From Lachnospiraceae bacterium (lineage in GTDB: Bacteria > Bacillota > Clostridia > Lachnospirales > Lachnospiraceae), in the NCBI GenBank assembly GCA_017938285.1, contig JAGBBW010000073.1:1-56374 (forward strand): DNA of 56,374 nucleotides, read 5' to 3'. Of this stretch, positions 26,940 to 36,301 are shown one piece after another. Position numbers and translations under genes: made by a program. Each line of letters opens with the position of its first letter. Positions within the stretch are counted from its first letter, which is position 1. Under the pieces are notes generated by a model. That model made no database searches and was not told the origin of the DNA. It worked only from the letters and a program-made list of their open reading frames with translations.

Positions 26940-27989
26940 TCATCTGCTGCTTTCCCTTACAACCAGACTGGACTCAATCAGGCGTAATGGTGCACATTCC
27001 CTTCCTTCTATTGCTGCAACCATCGTATCAAACAGGGTCTCTCCATATTTCTTAAAATCAATTTGTATTGTTGTAATTGCCGGTCTGCCGATTTTTGATA
27101 TTCCTACACCATCCGACCCGATGATGGAAATATCCTCTGGAATCCTGAGACCTGCATCCTTTGCTTCCATCATGGCACCAAAAGCAACATGGTCATTGAT
27201 GCAGACCACTACCTCCGGAATTTCTTCCTGCTGCAGTAACTGACGCATGGATTGTGCCCCATCTATTTCATTATAAGAGTCACCAATATTCCAGCCTTTT
27301 CTGTTTTCAATTCCAGCCTTTCTGAATTCCTCCAGCATAAAAGTTATTTTGTTCTTCGTTGGAAATCTTCCATAAGAACCACCCAGAATTCCCGCTGAAC
27401 GGTATTCCTTTTCCTTTAAATACCGGCCAACCAGTTCACAGGCTTTTTTCTCATCATGATGCACTCCCGGACACTGGAACCGCCCTGCCTGCTCCGTACA
27501 TAAAATAGAATGTACCGACTGGCCGAACTGCTTTACTTCTTCGATATACCGTTCCTCCAGTTCGATTGCATCAATACGTCCTCCCATCATAATGGCAGCT
27601 TCCACCCTTACTTCTTCCAGGGCAGAAAAAATCCGGCTTTCTACTTCCAGACTGCTCTTACCATTATATACAATTGTCATGTAACCATACTCGGAAGCGC
27701 AACGTTCAAATTCATAATATACCGATGAAAAATATTCATTTCCGATATGCGGAATGATAAAACCAATCAGACCGGTTTTACTCTTCTGTAATCCTCTTGC
27801 AAAGGCATTCGGCTTATAATTATACTTATCCAGAAGCTCCTGTATCCGAACCTTATTTTTTTCGGACACCACACCGTTTCCAGAAACCACCCTGGATACC
27901 ATGGATGGAGAAACTCCCGCCTCTCTGGCAATATCAATAATTGTTACTTTCTTTTTGGAACTGTTTAATTCTTTGTTCTGTTTTTCCAT
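26940..27989 (-). CDS. LacI-family transcriptional regulator of the carbohydrate locus
   Basis: A 349-residue repressor. The helix-turn-helix is VTIIDIAREAGVSPSMVSRV (about residues 15-35), followed by hinge helix sequence NKVRIQELLDKYNYKPNAFA. The rest is a periplasmic-binding-protein-like sensor domain (GLIGFIIPHIGNEYFSS; VVVCINDHVAFGAMM; IIGSDGVGISKIGRPAITTI). ATG at 27989 is chosen because AGGGGAACAGGA precedes it; the open codons up to TTG 28031 overlap the operator. It closes the sugar locus, 85 bases after the GH51 stop, and has its own promoter with an operator-like site. A related palindrome covers the -35 box of the first operon promoter at 49 kb. I infer that it represses both until a sugar from the target glycan binds. 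Confidence 0.92.
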   Translation of the reverse strand: MEKQNKELNSSKKKVTIIDIAREAGVSPSMVSRVVSGNGVVSEKNKVRIQELLDKYNYKPNAFARGLQKSKTGLIGFIIPHIGNEYFSSVYYEFERCASEYGYMTIVYNGKSSLEVESRIFSALEEVRVEAAIMMGGRIDAIELEERYIEEVKQFGQSVHSILCTEQAGRFQCPGVHHDEKKACELVGRYLKEKEYRSAGILGGSYGRFPTKNKITFMLEEFRKAGIENRKGWNIGDSYNEIDGAQSMRQLLQQEEIPEVVVCINDHVAFGAMMEAKDAGLRIPEDISIIGSDGVGISKIGRPAITTIQIDFKKYGETLFDTMVAAIEGRECAPLRLIESSLVVRESSR

Positions 27990-28024
27990 TCCTGTTCTGT
28001 TCCCCTTTTGTTTCTTAGAAGCTT

Positions 28025-28068
28025 TTTGCAAACGTATTCATTATATCCTGATTTTTCATTTTCTGCAA
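28025..28068 (-). promoter_or_regulatory. Promoter and operator of the LacI-type gene
   Basis: On the minus strand TTGCAG (28063-28068), 17 bases, perfect TATAAT (28040-28045). Overlapping the -10 box, plus-strand TTTGCAAACGTATTCATT (28025-28042) matches the main operator at 49003-49020 at 13 of 18 positions, with one half-site (CGTTTGCAA) intact. This suggests autoregulation. Confidence 0.7.
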
Positions 28069-28074
28069 GTACTT

Positions 28075-30060
28075 TTATACACTGAACCGATAAACAGTAA
28101 AAGTTTCTGCCGGAAGCCGGAGCTGCGTACCATTTTCCACTGCAATTCCCCACTCCCGTGTTGTTACCTTATCCGGTTCCTCGATTGTATTATAAGCCTG
28201 TCTCTCTGGTCCTTCCAGCCGGACTGCCCGGCCACTCCTGATTTCTCCGAATTCTGTGGAAAGTTCCAGTACCGCTTCCTCTGCTCCCGCATTCACCACT
28301 TTCAAAATAATTTCTCCTGACATTTCATCAAAGGAAGCATTGGCAAAAATCCACTTTTTCTCTAATTCTGCATTTATATCCCCACTGCTTTCTACAGCCC
28401 TTCCTTCCTGTTTCATAATCAGTGTATAATCCCCCATATTACATGCATACATTTTCTGTACATGGTAACTTGGAGTTCCGTAAGCTGTTTTTGCATCAAA
28501 CCAGATCAGATCCGGAGCCCACTGTACATACCCTGACCGTGCCATCAGCGGAGCATACGAGGCCATAACAACCACATCTGCATTTCTCTCCACTCCCGTC
28601 AGAAAGGCTGCTTCTGCCAGAGCTCCCTCCAGCGTATTTGCGGTTTCCGGTGCACCATACTTTCTTGGATGGGCAGCATATTCCCCGGAAAACACTTTCA
28701 CTTCCCTCGGATAATCATCATAAAAATGCGTATTTTCCAAAAACCATACCGGCGGCATATAATAATGTTCATCCACCGCATAAGTAAAATTTTCTTTCTT
28801 TGCTGCTTCGCGGTAGAACTTCCATGCCGCCTCATAACGCTCTGTAAGTACATCCGGTCCTGCCGAACCTATCAGTTTCATTTCAGGATATCTGGAATGA
28901 ATTGCTTCTTCAAACAAAGTATAACGGCGGAAAAAATCCACCCGCTCTGTTTCCCACTGTTCATTTCCAATCCCCATAAACTCCAGATAAAACGGTTCCG
29001 GATGTCCCATTTCTGCACGCAATGCACCCCACAACGTATCTGTTCCCCCATTCGCAAATTCCACCAGGTCGAGGGCATCCTGGATAAACTCCTGAAATTC
29101 CGGACTTTCCACCGGAACCAGCTCATCCGACTGATACTGACAGGCAAGACCTGCATTTACTACCGGCACCGCCTTGGCACCAATATACTCACACAGCAGA
29201 AAATACTCATAGTATCCAATTCCCAGAGTCTGATTGTAATGGGAATACTCACTGGTAAAATTATTCTGCTCACTATTGCCATGCACTGCCCACCGGTTCC
29301 AGTTTGCTTTCCTTGTAATTACCGGACCTACACTTTGTTTCCATTGATAGCGGTTTTTCAAATCATTTCCTTCAATAATACATCCTCCCGGAAAACGCAG
29401 AAATCCCGGCCGCATTTCTTTCAACAGTTCCGCCAAATCTTTACGGAACACTCCATAAACTGCATTCCCCGGCATCATGGAAATACAGTCAAACTCCACT
29501 TCTCCGGCATTCATCAGAACAATATGAAAAACGGCTGCATCTACTTCCTCACCAGCTGTCAGAGTCATCTCATATTTTTTCCACCCTTCCACCGCTTCCG
29601 GTATCTCCACCATCCCCTGTAAAAAAGTCACTCCATTCTTTTCCACCAGCACTTTGATACCTCCGGTATAAGACAGTGCATTCATATAAAAACTAATATG
29701 GTATTTCTCGCCTTTTTCCAGAAAAATTCCATCATAAGCTTTGTTCGTAAAACCACATTCCGGCCGCATGGTGCGGATATGCAGATAGTGTGGATTTTCC
29801 TCCGTCAAAGGAAAAAATGTATGGTATTCCAACGCAGTAAAAGGACTCCCTTCCGGATACTTCGTCCAGCCATAACCTCCATCATATTCCGGAGTATAGG
29901 CATTATTCACTCCGGTAGTTTTTACAAATTCAAAGGAACGGTTTTCTATCATCTCCGCATACAGACCACCGTCTGCACTATAATTAATATCCTCAAAAAA
30001 CAGTCCCATCATCCCAGGACGTATATCAACGCCCTTTGTCTTCGTAATCTGTAACTTCAT
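28075..30060 (-). CDS. GH51-type alpha-L-arabinofuranosidase
   Basis: Predicted to release terminal arabinofuranose from arabinogalactan, arabinan or arabinoxylan oligosaccharides. The 661-residue protein starts LQITKTKGVDIRPGMMGLFF and shows the family opening FFEDINYSADGGLYAEMIEN, a carbohydrate-binding-like beta module (about 60-210), the barrel with acid/base Glu in GIGNEQWE, and the nucleophile Glu in VFSGEYAAHP. It ends in the usual beta-sandwich. No signal peptide is visible, so it acts inside the cell on imported sugars. ATG at 30060 has GGAG seven bases upstream; the nine codons open before it are less likely. It lies between the chemoreceptor and the LacI gene. Confidence 0.9.
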   Translation of the reverse strand: MKLQITKTKGVDIRPGMMGLFFEDINYSADGGLYAEMIENRSFEFVKTTGVNNAYTPEYDGGYGWTKYPEGSPFTALEYHTFFPLTEENPHYLHIRTMRPECGFTNKAYDGIFLEKGEKYHISFYMNALSYTGGIKVLVEKNGVTFLQGMVEIPEAVEGWKKYEMTLTAGEEVDAAVFHIVLMNAGEVEFDCISMMPGNAVYGVFRKDLAELLKEMRPGFLRFPGGCIIEGNDLKNRYQWKQSVGPVITRKANWNRWAVHGNSEQNNFTSEYSHYNQTLGIGYYEYFLLCEYIGAKAVPVVNAGLACQYQSDELVPVESPEFQEFIQDALDLVEFANGGTDTLWGALRAEMGHPEPFYLEFMGIGNEQWETERVDFFRRYTLFEEAIHSRYPEMKLIGSAGPDVLTERYEAAWKFYREAAKKENFTYAVDEHYYMPPVWFLENTHFYDDYPREVKVFSGEYAAHPRKYGAPETANTLEGALAEAAFLTGVERNADVVVMASYAPLMARSGYVQWAPDLIWFDAKTAYGTPSYHVQKMYACNMGDYTLIMKQEGRAVESSGDINAELEKKWIFANASFDEMSGEIILKVVNAGAEEAVLELSTEFGEIRSGRAVRLEGPERQAYNTIEEPDKVTTREWGIAVENGTQLRLPAETFTVYRFSV

Positions 30061-30090
30061 ATTAATTCTCCATTCTCCTGTTTTCAATCA

Positions 30091-31731
30091 CTATAATTTG
30101 AAATTTGCCACCAGCCCCTCCAGACTGCTGCTTAACTTTATCAGCATACCAACTTCTGCTGTACACTCATCCACAGCGGCTGCCAGACTCTGCATTGCTG
30201 CACTGGTTTCTTCATTCGCTGCCGCATTTTCTTCGGATACTGCCGCAAGACTTTCCGTAGCTTCTGTAATTACTTCTCTGATTTCTTCTAAATTAACCAT
30301 CTGCCCGGCAATCCCATCACTTACCTGTGACACCTCTCCAATTTTTTCTTTCAGGCTTTCAAACGCAGCATACACATCCTGTAAAGCCGTATGTTCCGTT
30401 TTGGTATCGTTCCGCACTTGTTTCGCCATATCCAGGGAATGATTTGAATTCGCAATAAGTTCTTTTATAATATTTTCAATGACTGCTGCATTTCTGGATG
30501 AACTGTCAGCAAGATTTCTGATTTCACTGGCTACTACCGCAAAACCTCTTCCTGTTTCACCAGCCCTGGCTGCTTCTATTCCCGCATTCAGTGACAACAG
30601 ATTTGTCTGTCTTGCTATATCCTGTATCATTTCCACTGCCTGTTGAATTTTACCTGCAGACACACTTGTAGCCTGCGCTGTTTCTTCCAACACTCCTATT
30701 CCATCAGAATTAATCCTGTTAATTGTAAGCAGTTTCTCCAGCAGGGTATCGGCAGTTCCCGACAGCAGATTCATTGCCTGTACTGTTTCTTCCAGATTCT
30801 CCACTGCCCTGCCGCTATTCTCTACCACTGCTCCCAGTTCTGATACCTGCTCTGCCATATTCTCTGTATCCTGGGCCTGTGTAGAAGTTCCCAGCGCCAT
30901 CTCTTCCATAGCCATGTTGATGCTTCCAACATTTTCATTGATATCCGAAAACTTTATATTAAAATCAGCATTGCTTTGATTTAAATTCTGAACATTTTCA
31001 TCTATTGCAGACACAATGGTTTTCAAATTTTTCTTCAGTATTCCTGTTGCTTCAATGATTCTGAATGTTTCCAGCAATATTGCCCTGGTTTCATTTGTAT
31101 CACGCAGGTCACCATCTGCTATTGTCTTCAAAGCATCTGCTGCCTTTCCCATTGGCTTTACTATCTTATTTGCAGTCAGAACCAGAAAAATAATGAATAT
31201 CATATATAATCCTGTAACAATCACAAGTATCCCCTGCCTAAGTGCAGCCACTTCATCAGAAACACTTTGTACAGACTGACCAGCAAAAGCAGCACCTGTA
31301 TATACTCCATCTACAAAAACAGGTTCATATACCACTGCATAAGCTTCACCATTTATGGTAATATGACTGGAATAATACGATTCTCCTTGTTGAAGTGTTT
31401 TATACACGTCATCGGCAATCGGCGTATTTTCATTCCTTGTTCCATCTTCATTCAATAAAGTGGTATAAAACCGGATATTATTTTTTATCAACGTAAGTTG
31501 AATACCGGTTTCACTCATATTGTCAACATAATCGTGTCCGTAGGAAAATTCTGTTTCTGTTGCATACTCACCTAACGCCAGCGCAGAAACTTCCAGTTTA
31601 TGTTTTATTTCTTTGTGCACTACATTTTCAAATTTTAAACTGGTGTAAATTAATGTAATGATTGCCAGCACTGTAAGAGGAATTAAACCAGCCAGGAAAA
31701 TTGCCAGCCGTACACTAATCTTCTTTTTCAT
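30091..31731 (-). CDS. Methyl-accepting chemotaxis protein with Cache-type sensor
   Basis: A 546-residue chemoreceptor. Transmembrane helix 1 (about 8-28, LAIFLAGLIPLTVLAIITLI) and helix 2 (about 185-207) frame an external single-Cache-like domain (features FYTTLLNEDGTRNENTP; YAVVYEPVFVDGVYTGAAF). A HAMP linker and the methyl-accepting signalling hairpin follow, with tip region RAGETGRGFAVVASEIRNLA. It lies between GH35 (24 bases upstream) and GH51 (30 bases downstream) in the same direction, so it is probably induced with the sugar enzymes. I infer that it senses a breakdown product or a binding protein of the locus. ATG at 31731 is preferred; earlier codons overlap the GH35 stop. Confidence 0.92.
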   Translation of the reverse strand: MKKKISVRLAIFLAGLIPLTVLAIITLIYTSLKFENVVHKEIKHKLEVSALALGEYATETEFSYGHDYVDNMSETGIQLTLIKNNIRFYTTLLNEDGTRNENTPIADDVYKTLQQGESYYSSHITINGEAYAVVYEPVFVDGVYTGAAFAGQSVQSVSDEVAALRQGILVIVTGLYMIFIIFLVLTANKIVKPMGKAADALKTIADGDLRDTNETRAILLETFRIIEATGILKKNLKTIVSAIDENVQNLNQSNADFNIKFSDINENVGSINMAMEEMALGTSTQAQDTENMAEQVSELGAVVENSGRAVENLEETVQAMNLLSGTADTLLEKLLTINRINSDGIGVLEETAQATSVSAGKIQQAVEMIQDIARQTNLLSLNAGIEAARAGETGRGFAVVASEIRNLADSSSRNAAVIENIIKELIANSNHSLDMAKQVRNDTKTEHTALQDVYAAFESLKEKIGEVSQVSDGIAGQMVNLEEIREVITEATESLAAVSEENAAANEETSAAMQSLAAAVDECTAEVGMLIKLSSSLEGLVANFKL

Positions 31732-31754
31732 ACGTTTCAATCCCATCCTTTCTT

Positions 31755-33485
31755 CTATGGCTCCCGGCATAAACTAATATATTCCGCTGCTTTTCCTTCC
31801 GTCTCAAACACAATGATATCATTTTTTCCAGCTTTCAGCAACGGTCCCGGGATATACAGCCGCTTTTGTGGTCCGATTTCCCAGTAACGTCCGATATTAA
31901 ATCCATTTACAAACACACATCCCTTTCCAAAACCTTCAAAATCAAGAAAGGTATCTCCTGTCTCTTCTGTTTCCAGCACAAATTTATAGAAAGCCGGCAA
32001 TCCTTCTGTCCAGCCTTTTCCAAATGGAATTTTTTCCGTATTCTCCAGAGATAACGGATAATGCTTCCATTTATAATGCTGATGTCCGTTAATCACCACC
32101 GCATCCTTAATTCCTTTGTGCTGCTGCTCCATTCTGGCACCATAATTTACACGTCCCATATTTTCCATCAGGATATCAAGACAGTCACCATGCACTTTTT
32201 CTTCCAGCTTCTTTTCAGCCAGTAATTCCCGGTCATACAGCGTTGCAATTTCCTTTCCATCCAGATAACATTTTGCACGGTCATTGGCACCAAACAGACG
32301 AATGCTCTCCATTTCTTTATCCCGTACCAGTTCCGAACGGTATAATATATAGCCATAATTCTGACCCAGTTTTTCCATTGGAAGAGGGTAATGATTCTCC
32401 ACCGGAGTACTGATATCCTCTAAAACTTCCATAAGACCCACTTTGTCTGCCACCGGAAGTCTGCCATACTCCATCCGCTTTATTTCTGTTGTAAAGTTCA
32501 CTTCCGGTAGTTCTCTGAATTTCCGGATAACCTCCTGAAACATACGGTATTTCGGAGTAATCTGTCCATCCTCTGTCAACAGGGCATCATAGTCATAGGA
32601 TGTTACATCCGGCGTCAGAACATCATAATAATTTGCACCATTCATAAAACCAAAATTTGTCCCTCCGTGTGCCATATAAATATTCACGCTTCCCTGCTCC
32701 AGAATATCATTGAGGTCCTTTGCATGCTGGATTCCATCCTCCACATGATGAATATCTCCCCAGGAATCAAACCAGCCAACCCAGAATTCCATACACATCA
32801 GTGGCCGGTTTCCAATATGCTTTTTCAATACTGCAAACTGTTCTTTTGCTTTGGAACCAAAATTAGCCGACTGCAATACACCTTCCACTTTTCCGCAGGA
32901 CAGATAATCCCCCCATGGACCATCCGAAGTAATAAATTGCACTTCTGCACCATTCTCCAGCATCATCTGTTTCAGGCTTTCCAGATAGTCCCCATCGTCT
33001 CCGTAAGCACCGTATTCATTCTCTATCTGAAACATTAAAATCGGACCACCTCTGGTAATTTGAAGCGGTGTCAGAATCTCAAACAGTTTTTTATAATATT
33101 CGCGGACATGATCCAGATACGGACCATAGGAACTTCGCAGACGCATGCCGTCTTCTGCCAGAAGCCAGCCCGGAAAACCACCAAATTCCCATTCCGCACA
33201 AATGTACGGTGACGGACGGACAATTACCCATAGCCCCAGTTCCTGGGCCAGCGTAATAAACTTCTTCAAATCTGCCATACCTTCAAAATGAAACTCTCCT
33301 TTTTTTGGTTCATGCACATTCCAGGCCACATAAGTTTCTACTGTATTACAGCCTAATGCCTTTATTTTTTCCAGACGGTCTTTCCAATACTCCGGCACCA
33401 CACGAAAATAATGAATTCCACCCGAGATAATCTGAAACGGTTCCCCATTCAGATAAAATTTATCCTTTATTTCAAACGTACTCAT
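31755..33485 (-). CDS. GH35 beta-galactosidase
   Basis: Removes terminal beta-galactose. The 576-residue protein has the GH35 opening FQIISGGIHYFRVVPEYWKD, the strand RPSPYICAEWEFGGFPGWLL, the acid/base Glu in FQIENEYGAYG and the nucleophile Glu in CMEFWVGWFDSWGD. Two beta-sandwich domains make up the C-terminus, ending FVNGFNIGRYWEIGPQKRLY. No signal peptide, so cytoplasmic. GGGAGG lies five bases before the ATG. With the GH43 lipoprotein and the GH51 enzyme it fits a galactan or arabinogalactan backbone and side-chain pathway. A stem-loop at 33566-33614 separates it from the binding-protein gene upstream. Confidence 0.95.
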   Translation of the reverse strand: MSTFEIKDKFYLNGEPFQIISGGIHYFRVVPEYWKDRLEKIKALGCNTVETYVAWNVHEPKKGEFHFEGMADLKKFITLAQELGLWVIVRPSPYICAEWEFGGFPGWLLAEDGMRLRSSYGPYLDHVREYYKKLFEILTPLQITRGGPILMFQIENEYGAYGDDGDYLESLKQMMLENGAEVQFITSDGPWGDYLSCGKVEGVLQSANFGSKAKEQFAVLKKHIGNRPLMCMEFWVGWFDSWGDIHHVEDGIQHAKDLNDILEQGSVNIYMAHGGTNFGFMNGANYYDVLTPDVTSYDYDALLTEDGQITPKYRMFQEVIRKFRELPEVNFTTEIKRMEYGRLPVADKVGLMEVLEDISTPVENHYPLPMEKLGQNYGYILYRSELVRDKEMESIRLFGANDRAKCYLDGKEIATLYDRELLAEKKLEEKVHGDCLDILMENMGRVNYGARMEQQHKGIKDAVVINGHQHYKWKHYPLSLENTEKIPFGKGWTEGLPAFYKFVLETEETGDTFLDFEGFGKGCVFVNGFNIGRYWEIGPQKRLYIPGPLLKAGKNDIIVFETEGKAAEYISLCREP

Positions 33486-33565
33486 AATATCCTCCCTTTC
33501 AAAATGTACGAGACATACACTTAACCTCTTTTTTCCTTATACCATTTCCTGCTCGAAAATTAAAA

Positions 33566-33614
33566 GGGTATTGCAAAAATTCAGCCGTAAAATAGACAGC
33601 ATTCTGCAATACCC
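33566..33614 (-). terminator. Intergenic stem-loop between binding-protein and GH35 genes
   Basis: GGGTATTGCA and TGCAATACCC form a perfect 10-bp stem around a 29-nt loop; the minus strand continues TTTTAATTTTCG. A smaller hairpin (ATATGGC/GCCATAT) lies nearer the upstream stop. It could be a partial terminator or mRNA-stabilising structure that lowers expression of the intracellular enzymes relative to the binding protein. Confidence 0.65.
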
Positions 33615-33650
33615 CTCCAATATTATATGGCTGCCCGCCATATGTATCTG

Positions 33651-35186
33651 TTATTCTCCTGCTGTTTCTCCCTCAGAAGCCTGCTCTGCCGCATCCTTGA
33701 TTGCCTGCATTTCTGCATCATAATCGTAATTTAAGGCGTCCTTGATCGCCTGTGCAATCAGTTCCTGATTCTTCTCAATCGCAACCTGCGGTGTAGATGA
33801 ACCATTCTTAATTTCATCGAACATATTATTCATTGCGTTGGAAATATCACCAAAGCCCTTAATTGGATTAATAATACCAACACCGGCATTATTGATATAG
33901 GATACATTTTCTACCGATTCTGCATCCACTGCCCAGTTTTCTAACTGTGCTTCCATCAATTCATTCCATTCTTCTTCAGTATCTGCAATATCCGTGATTA
34001 AATCATAAATCAAAGCAACTTCTTCCGGATTTTCAATACCATTTAACATGAAACGGCCACCAAATTCTTTACCATAGCAGGACCAGTCCTCTGCGGAAGG
34101 TCCCTTAGGAAATGGCACCCAGCCCCATTCATCTGCCATACCGCCTTCTGCCTTGGTCAGATAACCGTAGGAAATCCAGTACTCTTCCAGACACATTAAA
34201 GCTGTACCATCACGGAAATTCCAAATCTGGGACCGCCAATCACCAAGCCATCCGTGCTGATAATCTACGGTTGTTGTGAAATCCTGTAACGCTGTCAGTG
34301 CTTCCACTACCTTTGGATCACTTAAGTTTACTTCCATTCCTGTATCTGTCTTCTTAACAACGTCTGCTCCATTTGAGTACAGATAACACCACGCCAGGGA
34401 CTCTCTTTCATTAAATCCATAGATATCAATCGTACCATCCTTGTCTACGTCCTGGTTTCCGGCAATGGCAATTTCCTTAAACTTGTCCCAGGTCCACTCA
34501 TCCTTGTTGTATAACTCATACAAATTAGGCAAGCCATACTTTTCAAACAACGTCTTGTTCCAGAAAATACCATATCTGATTTCCGGGTCCTTTAACAGCA
34601 TACCGTAATTCTTTCCCTTGTAATAACCTGCTTCTACTACATCCGTACGCCACTTGTAATCATCAAAATCAATGACGCCAAGGTCAGAAACCGGGTAGGC
34701 AATTCCACCTTCGATTAAAGATGGAAGCAGCTTATACGTCATGACATATCCAATTTCACAACATGGCTCACCTGCCAGAACCGAAGTGATGTATGTATTC
34801 AGATAATCACCACCAAGATTTACGAACTGGATATCACAATTGTAGTTTTCTTCTACAAATGCGATACGTTCTGCAAGAGCTTCCTTTAATGCACTTTCCT
34901 CTGGATTTGGAGTCATATCATAATAAGAACCGATTCTTACCACTCTGCCACCGAAATCATAAGATGGTTCCGGTTCTGCGGTCGGTGTTGCTGTTGCTTC
35001 CGGCTGGCTGTCGGTACTACCATCAGTTGTATTACTACTGTCATCCACCTGCGCCTGTTGTGTAGGTGCTGGTGTTGATGTAGCCTCTGTAGTGCTGTCT
35101 CCTTTGCTTCCACATGCTACTGCCGGCATTAACATAACCATACAGAGCAGTGTAGCCATCCATTTTGTTGTTTTTCTTGTACTCAT
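33651..35186 (-). CDS. ABC-type sugar-binding lipoprotein (family 1)
   Basis: A 511-residue solute-binding lipoprotein. The signal peptide ends in lipobox PAVAC (Cys 25), followed by a Thr/Gln/Pro-rich tether (about 28-75). The binding domain starts FGGRVVRIGSYYDM and shows family-1 features (YGIFWNKTLFEKYGLPNLYE; WTWDKFKEIA; ALMCLEEYWISYGYL). It lies upstream of GH35 and downstream of the permease pair 35326-37240, which it should serve. Ligand unknown; by context a galactose/arabinose oligosaccharide. The 139 bases before the gene hold no promoter I can defend, so it is probably part of the long operon. Confidence 0.92.
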   Translation of the reverse strand: MSTRKTTKWMATLLCMVMLMPAVACGSKGDSTTEATSTPAPTQQAQVDDSSNTTDGSTDSQPEATATPTAEPEPSYDFGGRVVRIGSYYDMTPNPEESALKEALAERIAFVEENYNCDIQFVNLGGDYLNTYITSVLAGEPCCEIGYVMTYKLLPSLIEGGIAYPVSDLGVIDFDDYKWRTDVVEAGYYKGKNYGMLLKDPEIRYGIFWNKTLFEKYGLPNLYELYNKDEWTWDKFKEIAIAGNQDVDKDGTIDIYGFNERESLAWCYLYSNGADVVKKTDTGMEVNLSDPKVVEALTALQDFTTTVDYQHGWLGDWRSQIWNFRDGTALMCLEEYWISYGYLTKAEGGMADEWGWVPFPKGPSAEDWSCYGKEFGGRFMLNGIENPEEVALIYDLITDIADTEEEWNELMEAQLENWAVDAESVENVSYINNAGVGIINPIKGFGDISNAMNNMFDEIKNGSSTPQVAIEKNQELIAQAIKDALNYDYDAEMQAIKDAAEQASEGETAGE

Positions 35187-35325
35187 GTTTCCCTCTCCTT
35201 TTTTCTATTATGAGATATTTGTGGGATATGTTGCAGCCCGTCCCTCTGTCCTGTCTTTTCCCGGCTGTCGCAGGCAGTTTACAACGTCCCATTATTTCAC
35301 TGCTGGATTAGCAGAAAAATACAAT

Positions 35326-36291
35326 TTAACCTACAATACCGGAACGCTCAATACCTTCAATAAAGTGTCTCTGGCAAATCAGATACAATACAATCAAAGG
35401 CAGAATCGTAATAATAACACCGGTATTATTCATCATCGAGGCAAACCCCGGACTGATGAAGTTCATGGAACCTCCAAAACTTTCATACTGGCTGTAAACC
35501 GAAGCAGCCAGAGAACCTAAGGAAGTTGCCATTACCTTTGTTGTTGGAAGATACAAAGAGGCATAGAAGTTATCGGTCCACTGCCATACAAAGCCAAACA
35601 GGAACACGGTAATCATCATTGGTACTGCACTCGGAAGCATAATCTGCACAAATGTACGGAATTTTCCGCAGCCATCGACAAATGCCGCCTCATCCAGTTC
35701 TCTTGGCATTCCTTTAAAAAACTGTCTCAGCATATAAATATAAAGACCATTTTTAAATCCCGTACAGGTAACTGCCTGTATCACATACGGCCATGCCGTA
35801 TTGATCAGATTAACACTGCTGCCGCTTACCGCACTTGGTATACCGAGGAGATCAAAGAAACGGTAAAACATAAACATCGGCAGCATGATAATCTGTGGAG
35901 GGACAATCATGGTGAACAGTATGCAGCCAAACAGCAGTTTTCTGCCCGGGAACCGGAATCTTGCGAAACCATACGCCGTCAGCAGACAAGCCATCAACTG
36001 TAATACGGAAACACCACCTGACAATAAAAAGGTTCTTAACATCGTAGTTTTTAATTCCATTCCCTTAATTGCCATCTTAAAATTATCTAATGTAAAATTC
36101 TTTGGAATGTACTTCACGCTGGAATCATACAAATCCGTTTCTGACATTACTGCCGCACTCATTTTGAAAAACAACGGCTGCAAAATAATAAAACAGATAC
36201 CTATAATAATTACTCCACGAATTACCTTCCATGTTCCATTAGCGACTCTGGCAGGTGTCATTCGTCTGTGTCTTTTTTTCATTTTTTCCAT
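35326..36291 (-). CDS. Carbohydrate ABC transporter permease (MalG/CUT1 type)
   Basis: A 321-residue permease with six predicted membrane helices. The EAA loop, which contacts the ATPase, reads LDEAAFVDGCGKFRTFVQIMLP (about residues 190-212) and marks the MalG-like partner. It pairs with the permease upstream (10 bases away) and the binding lipoprotein downstream. No ATPase gene is in the window; Firmicutes CUT1 systems commonly share a distant MsmX-type ATPase. Confidence 0.93.
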   Translation of the reverse strand: MEKMKKRHRRMTPARVANGTWKVIRGVIIIGICFIILQPLFFKMSAAVMSETDLYDSSVKYIPKNFTLDNFKMAIKGMELKTTMLRTFLLSGGVSVLQLMACLLTAYGFARFRFPGRKLLFGCILFTMIVPPQIIMLPMFMFYRFFDLLGIPSAVSGSSVNLINTAWPYVIQAVTCTGFKNGLYIYMLRQFFKGMPRELDEAAFVDGCGKFRTFVQIMLPSAVPMMITVFLFGFVWQWTDNFYASLYLPTTKVMATSLGSLAASVYSQYESFGGSMNFISPGFASMMNNTGVIITILPLIVLYLICQRHFIEGIERSGIVG

Positions 36292-36301
36292 AACTCATTC
36301 C

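Noticed and set aside
27990-28031. Upstream TTG start for the LacI-type gene (MQKASKK...)
   Set aside because: It lies in the operator/promoter region, lacks a ribosome site, and family members start close to the helix-turn-helix; ATG 27989 has AGGGG and AGGA upstream.
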